From an uncultured Oscillospiraceae bacterium (lineage in GTDB: Bacteria > Bacillota > Clostridia > Oscillospirales > Oscillospiraceae), in assembly GCA_934590325.1 (NCBI GenBank), contig CAKTOW010000001.1:198688-262687 (forward strand): 64,000 nt of DNA. The letters run 5' to 3'. Positions 58,908 through 64,000 of this stretch are shown here, in pieces; position 1 is the stretch's first letter, and each line of letters starts with the position of its first letter. Made by a program: the position numbers and the translations under genes. The notes under the pieces were generated by a model that did not search any database, was not told the DNA's origin, and saw nothing but the letters and a program-made list of their open reading frames with translations.

Positions 58908-59722
58908 AACGCTGGCTACTGGCGGCGGCTTGCGGTATTGCAGCACTGGGGCTAATGCTTTACCCACTGGCGGGAGAGCTTCTGAGCGAAAGGTATCATT
59001 CGGACGTGGAAACCACGTACACCGCCGCTATTGAAAACACCGATGATACCGAACTGACTGCCCAGCGAGAAGCAGCGGAGCAGTACAACGCCATGCTGTC
59101 CGGCACGGCATTCATTATGGAGGGAGGGGCATCCGCCCCTCCCTTGACCTATGCGGAGCAGCTCACGGTGGGCGGCGTCATGTGCTATGTAGACATCCCC
59201 AAAATCAACGTATATCTACCGGTACAGCATGGCACGGCGGCGGACACGCTGGAGCGCGCCGTGGGCCATGTGGTCGGCACATCTCTGCCGGTAGGCGGAG
59301 AAAGCACCCACGCGGTACTGTCGGCCCACAGCGGCATGGCGAGTTCCAAGCTGTTTTCGGACATTGACCAGCTTGCAGAGGGCGACACGTTTTACATCCA
59401 CGTGCTGGGCGATACGCTGGCCTATAAGGTGGACACCATCCACACGGTGCTGCCCACGGACACGAGCCTGCTCCAAATTGAGGACGGCAAGGATTTAGTC
59501 ACGCTGGTGACGTGTACGCCATTTGGCGTCAACACCCACCGGCTGCTGGTGCGTGGCCACCGTGTTCCCTACACCCCCGAACAGGAAGCGACTGCCGCCG
59601 CAGAAAAACCAGCTGCATCCTCGTGGACGCGGCATTACCTCACCGGCTTGGGTATCGGCCTTGGCGCGGTAGCTGTTGCAGGCAGCGGATACTTCCTGAT
59701 GAGGAGGAAACGCCATGCATAA
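58904..59722 (+). CDS. Class C sortase (pilus assembly)
   Basis: 272 residues with N- and C-terminal membrane helices, the class C layout. Catalytic His in VLSAHSGMASSKLF, Cys204 in TLVTCTPFG and Arg in HRLLVRGHR. Joins pilin subunits through the YPKN Lys. GTG start at 58904 inside the pilin stop. A 10-bp palindrome with a 4-base loop at 59121-59144 adds EGGASAPPLT-type codons to the coding sequence. Confidence 0.92.
   Translation: MKRWLLAAACGIAALGLMLYPLAGELLSERYHSDVETTYTAAIENTDDTELTAQREAAEQYNAMLSGTAFIMEGGASAPPLTYAEQLTVGGVMCYVDIPKINVYLPVQHGTAADTLERAVGHVVGTSLPVGGESTHAVLSAHSGMASSKLFSDIDQLAEGDTFYIHVLGDTLAYKVDTIHTVLPTDTSLLQIEDGKDLVTLVTCTPFGVNTHRLLVRGHRVPYTPEQEATAAAEKPAASSWTRHYLTGLGIGLGAVAVAGSGYFLMRRKRHA
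59121..59144. repeat. Palindromic repeat inside the sortase gene
   Basis: AGGGAGGGGC / GCCCCTCCCT with loop ATCC, in frame. Such GC-rich hairpins are more common between genes. Confidence 0.7.
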
Positions 59723-60404
59723 GACATCCTTTGTACTGGCGGTACTGTTGGCCGTGGCGGGCATGTGTGTGATGCTATGGCCGGTGTTCACGGGGAACAG
59801 ACTCCAAAGCAGTGCCGCAACTGCTGTGCAGGAGTTTTTAGCCGAGCGTAATGAGCCAGAGCAGCAATACCCCGAACTGCTGGCGGCTCTACAGGAGTAC
59901 AACCACCAGCTTTACGCGGAAAAGCAGTGTAACCTTGTTGACCTCGAAGCCTGCGAAGAACCCGCCGCCGACCTGACTGCCTACGGCATCGAGGATGAGA
60001 TCATAGGCGTCTTAGAGATACCCGCTATGGAATTGACCATGCCAGTTTATTTGGGCGCGTCCGACGCTCACCTTGCCGCAGGTGCGGTGGTGTTGGGCAA
60101 CACGTCAGCACCCATCGGCGGGGATAACACCAACTGTGTCATCGCCGGACACCGAGGCTGGAAAGGCGCGGATTACTTCCGGCACATCGACCGCTTGCAG
60201 GTGGGCGATACCGTTACGCTGACAAATCTATGGGAAACACTGACCTACACCGTGGCCGACATCCAGATCATCCAACCCCATGAGGTGGATAAGATCAAGA
60301 TACAACCGAGCCGTGACCTGCTGACGCTTGTCACTTGCCACCCCTATGCCAGCGGTGGGAAGCAACGATATGTGGTATGTTGTGAAAGAACGGAGGTGAG
60401 ATAG
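59715..60404 (+). CDS. Second sortase
   Basis: 229 residues. One N-terminal membrane helix (SFVLAVLLAVAGMCVMLWPV) and no C-terminal helix. Catalytic His in CVIAGHRGWKGADYFRHID, Cys208 in TLVTCHPYASGGK and Arg in RYVVCCERTEV. Closest by layout to class C/B-like housekeeping or tip-attaching sortases; it may anchor the pilus base or the thioester adhesin. It starts inside the previous gene by 8 bases. Confidence 0.9.
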   Translation: MHKTSFVLAVLLAVAGMCVMLWPVFTGNRLQSSAATAVQEFLAERNEPEQQYPELLAALQEYNHQLYAEKQCNLVDLEACEEPAADLTAYGIEDEIIGVLEIPAMELTMPVYLGASDAHLAAGAVVLGNTSAPIGGDNTNCVIAGHRGWKGADYFRHIDRLQVGDTVTLTNLWETLTYTVADIQIIQPHEVDKIKIQPSRDLLTLVTCHPYASGGKQRYVVCCERTEVR

Positions 60405-60406
60405 CG

Positions 60407-60649
60407 GTGGCTCTTGTAGGCAAAGTGACCTTCGTAGGGGACGATGATATCTCCTACGATGATGCAGACGCTTTTCTGGACTGCATCCGGGAGGAATTGC
60501 CCTACCGCGATACCACAGGGTTTCGCTATGAAGTCCTGACAGACGATCCCGCTATCCGCAAGGCAGCAGATGACATCCTGTTTGACTTTCTTGGTGAGGA
60601 AAACCCCTGTGAGCTGGAAGACTACAAACAGACGATGGGAGGAATTTAG
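60407..60649 (+). CDS. Small acidic element protein
   Basis: 80 residues starting with GTG at 60407 (CGGAGGTGAGATAGCG upstream). It has the pattern VTFVGDDDISYDDADAFLDC, IREELPYRDTTGFRYEVLTD and AIRKAADDILFDFLG. Strongly acidic, like a DNA mimic or a partner of the next gene. Family unknown to me. Confidence 0.65.
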   Translation: MALVGKVTFVGDDDISYDDADAFLDCIREELPYRDTTGFRYEVLTDDPAIRKAADDILFDFLGEENPCELEDYKQTMGGI

Positions 60650-60650
60650 T

Positions 60651-61631
60651 ATGAACGTAAATCGGGAGATGCTGGCGTTCCTGCGGAAGCAGTACCCTGT
60701 GGGTACACGCATCCGGCTGGACTCCATGCAGGATCCGTATGCACCGGTGGAGGCTGGCACGACGGGGAAACTGGACTATATCGACGACGCCGGGCAGTTC
60801 CATATGAAATGGGACAACGGGCGGACGCTGGCGCTCATCCCCGGCGTGGACAGCTTTACCGTTTTACCGCCCGAGCTCAGCATGACGAAGCTGTATATGC
60901 CGCTTACCGCCGAGCTTTATGAGCCGGATGTGTATGGCAATATGCAGGAAGAACCGGACTTGCTGACCGGACACGACCTGACCGCGTATGAGGACCATAT
61001 CCGCAGCGCACTGGTGAAGTATCGGATGCCGGAGGAGACCAGCCGCGGTATCATGCACTGGTACAACGCAGCGGACAGTGTGAATGACAAGGTGCGCTCC
61101 GTCACCTTCAACGTGGAACGGCGGGACGGTAGGCTGTGGGGCATCGCGGAATGCCAGATCAGCGGCGAGCTGTCGGCAGAGGGGCTGGCTGCGCTGAAGG
61201 AGTACATCTCCGGTCAGGCGTCAGACGGCTGGGGCGAGGGCTTCGAACAGCATGAGATCGCCGTTGGACGTGGCAGCGAGCTGTATGTGCATCTGTGGCA
61301 GGATCACGGTTGGAGCATCCAGACGGAGCAGGAACGCTTCCGCGCCCACTTTGATAAGCTGCCGGAGATGTGCTTCACGCTGCTGCCGGGCACGGGACAG
61401 CTCATCTGCATCAAACGCGGCGAAAGCGGCTACTACCCCAGCGATTGGTCTACCGGTGACGCCCACGAGAACCGCCGTATCGCGGATGAGCAGAACAGAA
61501 AGAGGGGCGTGACGCCTGCACAGGAGGAGGCTATGAAGATCGGCAGCATGTGCGGCTGGGATGTACCCGGTGCAGACCCGGACAACTGTGAGGACATCGT
61601 ACAGCGCCGTGGGGGGATGGAGCTTGGATAA
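60651..61631 (+). CDS. DUF4314-like element protein
   Basis: 326 residues. The N-terminal 70 residues match DUF4314 (YPVGTRIRLDSMQDPYAPVE, GTTGKLDYIDDAGQFHMKWD, GRTLALIPGVDSF), a small SH3-like domain common in clostridial conjugative elements. The remainder (about 80-326) is uncharacterised, with VTFNVERRDGRLWGIAECQI and a Cys/Trp-containing C-terminal region MCGWDVPGADPDNCEDIV. GGAGGAATTTAGT precedes the ATG. Its stop overlaps the next start. Confidence 0.75.
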   Translation: MNVNREMLAFLRKQYPVGTRIRLDSMQDPYAPVEAGTTGKLDYIDDAGQFHMKWDNGRTLALIPGVDSFTVLPPELSMTKLYMPLTAELYEPDVYGNMQEEPDLLTGHDLTAYEDHIRSALVKYRMPEETSRGIMHWYNAADSVNDKVRSVTFNVERRDGRLWGIAECQISGELSAEGLAALKEYISGQASDGWGEGFEQHEIAVGRGSELYVHLWQDHGWSIQTEQERFRAHFDKLPEMCFTLLPGTGQLICIKRGESGYYPSDWSTGDAHENRRIADEQNRKRGVTPAQEEAMKIGSMCGWDVPGADPDNCEDIVQRRGGMELG

Positions 61632-62790
61632 AAAGATTATTTCCATATACATGGGCAATCCCGACAACAGCAATCACGCGGAGCTGGAGCTGCCCGCCAC
61701 GCCATGGGAAATGGTGGATGCCATGGACAGACTGCGTCTGTCAGAGGGACAGGAACCCTATTGGCAGGTGGAGGACATGGGCCGATATGAATTTCTCGCC
61801 CCATATCTTGATGGGTACGATTTGTACCAGTTCAACGCACTGGCAGAGAAGCTCCGTACATTCAGCGATGTGGATGCCGTGGCTTTCGAGGGTCTGGTGC
61901 AGATGGAGCTTGACAAGCTATGGCAGAACAACGGCGGTGAGCTGACGCTCCGGCGAGTACTGGATCTGGCATACAGCGTGGATTGCTGCCATGTGGTGCC
62001 GGGGATCACGGACGATGCCGCGCTGGGACAGTTCTACGTGGAGAACGATTTTCTCCCGGATTTGGCAACCGTGCCGGACAGCGTATTGGAAATGCTGGAC
62101 TACGAGAAGACCGGCAGATCGATGCGGGAGGGTGAGGGCGGCGTACTTACGCCCCACGGCTATGTGATGCAGGAGTCCGAGCGGCGGCAGGCCCCTCCCA
62201 ACTTGGGCAGGCCGCCACGGAAGCCGCCGTATATGATCTATTTCCTCTGCGTCAGCGACGTCCGCGCCGTACAGCTGTACCTGCCCGCAAAGCAGGCGGA
62301 GCTGGACGCCGTGCTGGATTGCCTGGAGGTAGACAACTGGCAGGAGGTGCGGCTGGAGGAGTGCGACGCCGCCATGCCGGAGATGTGGCGCTTCACGGAT
62401 ATGGCCTATGACGGCATGGAGCAGATCAACCGATTTGCACAGTGCCTGGAGGAACTGGACAGAAATAACGAGCTGATAAAGTTCAAGGCTGTGGCCGGTC
62501 AGCTGGATATCAGAAGCCTGGACGATGCGCTTGCACTGGCAGAGCATCTGAGCGAATATGCCCTTGAGCCGGGGATCCATTCTCTGGAGGAATTGGCGAG
62601 GGAGGAGCTCTCCGTCATCGTGAGCGATTCGGATCGTGACCTGCTGACGCGGCATCTGAACATGGAGGCCTACGGGGCAGACCTGTTGTGGCGAGATCAG
62701 GGGCTTTTCAGTGACTATGGCTATATCTGCCGCCCAGACGGACAGCCGCTGCAAGTACCGCGGCAAGGCGTGGACATGACCATGCAGTAA
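61624..62790 (+). CDS. ArdA-like antirestriction protein (second locus)
   Basis: 388 residues, strongly acidic. TTG start at 61624 overlapping the previous stop, with GGGGGGATGGAGC upstream. ArdA features: YQFNALAEKLRTFSDVDAVA, LRRVLDLAYSVDCCHVVPG, then a second similar unit after residue 200 with INRFAQCLEELDRNNELIKF and LALAEHLSEYALEPGIHSLE. The two-unit build is like the protein at 50718, and the sequence differs enough that recent duplication is unlikely. Confidence 0.78.
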   Translation: MDKKIISIYMGNPDNSNHAELELPATPWEMVDAMDRLRLSEGQEPYWQVEDMGRYEFLAPYLDGYDLYQFNALAEKLRTFSDVDAVAFEGLVQMELDKLWQNNGGELTLRRVLDLAYSVDCCHVVPGITDDAALGQFYVENDFLPDLATVPDSVLEMLDYEKTGRSMREGEGGVLTPHGYVMQESERRQAPPNLGRPPRKPPYMIYFLCVSDVRAVQLYLPAKQAELDAVLDCLEVDNWQEVRLEECDAAMPEMWRFTDMAYDGMEQINRFAQCLEELDRNNELIKFKAVAGQLDIRSLDDALALAEHLSEYALEPGIHSLEELAREELSVIVSDSDRDLLTRHLNMEAYGADLLWRDQGLFSDYGYICRPDGQPLQVPRQGVDMTMQ

Positions 62791-62815
62791 AATTTAACAA
62801 CAATGGGGCCGCTTT

Positions 62816-62870
62816 CCGAAAAGGGATGGCGATCCCTCTTTTTGCGCCCTTTTCGGTGAACGGTCACCGG
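62816..62870 (+). promoter_or_regulatory. Alternative hairpins upstream of the HTH gene
   Basis: CCGAAAAGGG (62816-62825) can pair with CCCTTTTCGG (62847-62856), or AGGGAT (62822-62827) with ATCCCT (62832-62837) followed by CTTTTTG, a small terminator. The two are mutually exclusive. A third hairpin GGTGA/TCACC at 62855-62869 follows. Could be a terminator/antiterminator leader. Confidence 0.5.
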
Positions 62871-62884
62871 AAGGGAGTGCAAGA

Positions 62885-63178
62885 ATGACGAAGGAAACCG
62901 TCGCCCTGTATCTGGAAAATGGATTTAAGGGGCGCAGAAATGTGATCAGCAGCCGGGAATTGGAGCGTGTGCTGGGCATCAGCGGGAACGAGCTGCGGCG
63001 GCGCGTCAACCGTCTGCGGCAGGACACCGTACCCATCGCGGCAGACCAGCGGGGCTACTACTTCGCGGAAACGGCGGCGGAGGTCTATGATACCATCCGC
63101 GGCTTGCAGAAAATGCGCAGTGGACTGGACGCGGCTATCTCCGGACTGGAGCGTGCGTTGGAGAAATTTGATGCGTGA
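62885..63178 (+). CDS. HTH-like element protein
   Basis: 97 residues: VALYLENGFKGRRNVISSRE, LERVLGISGNELRRRVNRLR (a probable winged helix) and a C-terminal helix GLQKMRSGLDAAISGLERAL. Common just upstream of D12-class methylases in clostridial elements. GGAAGGGAGTGCAAGA precedes the ATG. Its last 8 bases overlap the methylase start. Confidence 0.72.
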   Translation: MTKETVALYLENGFKGRRNVISSRELERVLGISGNELRRRVNRLRQDTVPIAADQRGYYFAETAAEVYDTIRGLQKMRSGLDAAISGLERALEKFDA

Positions 63179-63932
63179 CAGCCTGATAAAGCTCATGCCT
63201 TGGATGGGCGGTAAGGGACAGCTTATGTGGGCCATACAGATGCTCTTGCCTATCCACTATAAAACACTGGTGGATGTGTTTGGCGGCAGCGGTATCATCA
63301 CGCTGAATACCGCCGTGCCGAAGGGGTGCCTGCAAATATATAACGACCTGAACCACGACCTGTATAACCTGCTTTTCTGTGTCAAGCACCGCCCTATGGC
63401 CCTGACGAAAGAACTGAGCTTTCTCCCCATCAATGCCCGTGATGAGTTTGATGTACTGCGCAGACAACTGCAGGGCGAGGACTTCACACAGCTGTATCTG
63501 GATGAGGAGCTGCAGCTGGCAGAGCAGATGTTCCCACCGCCGGAGGCGGAGGAGGTCAAGCGGCTGCTGCAAAGCCGTGCGGAGCTGTCGGATGTGCGCC
63601 GCGCCGCCGCTATCTACAAGCTGCAGCGATACAGCTATAACGGCAACGGCGACAGCTATGGTGTGAGCTCCTGCGATATACAGCGATTTTTTCGGGATAT
63701 TTGGGAGTGTTCTCACCGCCTGAAGGATGTAGCACTGGAGAACAAGGATTTCGAGAGCATCATCACCACCCATAATGATCCGCAGACCACGGTCTATTGT
63801 GACCCGCCCTATTATGAGGCGGAGCGTTACGCGGTGGAGTTTCCCCGCAGTGACCATCAACGGCTCCATGACGTACTGGCGCAGCACAGGGGCTTCGCCA
63901 TGGTGTCCTATAACAACTGCGACTATGCATAA
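63171..63932 (+). CDS. D12-class DNA adenine methyltransferase, 3' truncated
   Basis: 253 residues. SAM-binding FxGxK-like motif in LMPWMGGKGQLMWAI, DVFGGSGIITLN, target-recognition region (about 95-190) and the catalytic DPPYYEAERYAVEF near 211. It ends abruptly at MVSYNNCDYA; family members usually continue about 20-40 more residues (the NCDY(I/V)... helix). The last codons merge into an overlapping frame that belongs to another protein (63925). The enzyme probably methylated adenines to protect element DNA; activity after truncation is uncertain. Start at 63171, within the previous gene's stop. Confidence 0.82.
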   Translation: MRDSLIKLMPWMGGKGQLMWAIQMLLPIHYKTLVDVFGGSGIITLNTAVPKGCLQIYNDLNHDLYNLLFCVKHRPMALTKELSFLPINARDEFDVLRRQLQGEDFTQLYLDEELQLAEQMFPPPEAEEVKRLLQSRAELSDVRRAAAIYKLQRYSYNGNGDSYGVSSCDIQRFFRDIWECSHRLKDVALENKDFESIITTHNDPQTTVYCDPPYYEAERYAVEFPRSDHQRLHDVLAQHRGFAMVSYNNCDYA

Positions 63933-64000
63933 GGACTTTGTCAGCCCCGTCAAGTCCATCGGGCACGGAATCACCTGTACTGCTGACCTGCAAACGCCGG
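63925..64000 (+). pseudogene. Y-family DNA polymerase-like fragment (5' part missing; runs off window)
   Basis: In a second frame the last 76 bases read MHKDFVSPVKSIGHGITCTA then DLQTP, which I recognise as similar to the SPVKSIGHGITCTADL segment of the C-terminal half of clostridial UmuC/DinB-like Y-family polymerases. All catalytic domain sequence is absent upstream, so this is the joint of a deletion that removed the methylase 3' end and the polymerase 5' end. A new short gene beginning at the ATG cannot be excluded because the window ends. Confidence 0.45.

Larger units (their letters stand above)
49441..64000 (+). mobile_element. Integrative-conjugative-like accessory element (right end outside window)
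   Basis: From just after tRNA-fMet the content changes to plus-strand accessory genes characteristic of clostridial ICEs: ArdA-type antirestriction proteins (50718, 61624), DUF6329-like and DUF4314-like proteins, small Cys-rich protein, a pilus operon, a small HTH protein and a D12-class DNA methylase. No relaxase, coupling protein or integrase lies inside the window, so element type and right boundary are unseen. The left boundary at or near the tRNA gene is an inference. Confidence 0.6.

Overview
The window is GC-rich (roughly 60%) bacterial DNA with strong Shine-Dalgarno sites, sigma-A-type promoters, many U-tailed terminators and tight overlapping operons. An alpha/beta-type small acid-soluble spore protein (SASP), a SpoIIQ-like LytM protein, LPXTG pili with sortases, and an ICE-type accessory region point to a spore-forming, Gram-positive anaerobe of the class Clostridia. 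An Oscillospiraceae-like gut organism is the best guess; this is inference from gene content and base composition.

Layout. 0-5 kb: truncated response regulator, DegV protein, LURP-one protein, a decayed LysR/tyrosine-integrase chimera, an SLC13/ArsB-type permease, tRNA-Thr and tRNA-Asp. 5-10 kb: ABC exporter with GntR regulator, divergent from an overlapping dusB / ECF sigma / anti-sigma / queT operon. 10-17 kb: LtaS-type sulfatase, pyrG, a second ECF sigma / anti-sigma / lipoprotein operon, a PadR regulator with a deleted DUF1700 partner, and tRNA-Ser x2 and tRNA-Pro. 17.8-22.3 kb: a SASP gene split by a 4.2-kb element carrying a large serine recombinase and a type IV prepilin-like protein. 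22-32 kb: zinc-ribbon/beta-helix protein, Ser/Thr kinase, HTH protein, DUF5662, radical SAM protein, and a DUF4358 / DHHW / MBOAT / DHHW envelope-acylation cluster. 31.7-49.4 kb: housekeeping core with prfB, thiolase, prsA-like/mfd, pth, prs (behind a putative leader-peptide attenuator), trmL, pgk-tpiA-gpmI, gpsA, a SpoIIQ-like LytM protein, a serpin lipoprotein, tRNA-Leu and tRNA-fMet. 49.7-64 kb: the + strand part of an integrative conjugative-like element, with ArdA-type antirestriction proteins, DUF6329-like and DUF4314-like proteins, a sortase-assembled pilus operon with a thioester adhesin, an AT-rich LytTR/DUF3021 pair on the opposite strand, and a truncated DNA adenine methylase abutting a Y-family polymerase fragment.

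The most unusual structure is the split SASP gene. The 9-bp core GGTCAAGAA occurs at 18027 and at 22230. Joining the outer flanks restores a perfect 65-residue SASP; joining the inner flanks gives an attP-like site with imperfect dyad arms around the core. The recombinase reading frame has no stop of its own inside the element and borrows the last SASP codons and stop, so SASP and recombinase exchange 3' ends on excision. On the minus strand inside the element are three decayed or small genes: a start-less 149-codon frame, a 54-aa SHOCT-like protein and a resolvase N-terminal fragment.

Other points of interest are the putative prs leader peptide whose stop codon lies inside a terminator hairpin, palindromic operators at the PadR, GntR and XRE loci, a 25-residue insertion in the thiolase, an RF2 gene without the usual programmed frameshift, and a 21-bp perfect hairpin near 4.75 kb. 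I saw no rRNA genes, CRISPR arrays or complete insertion sequences.
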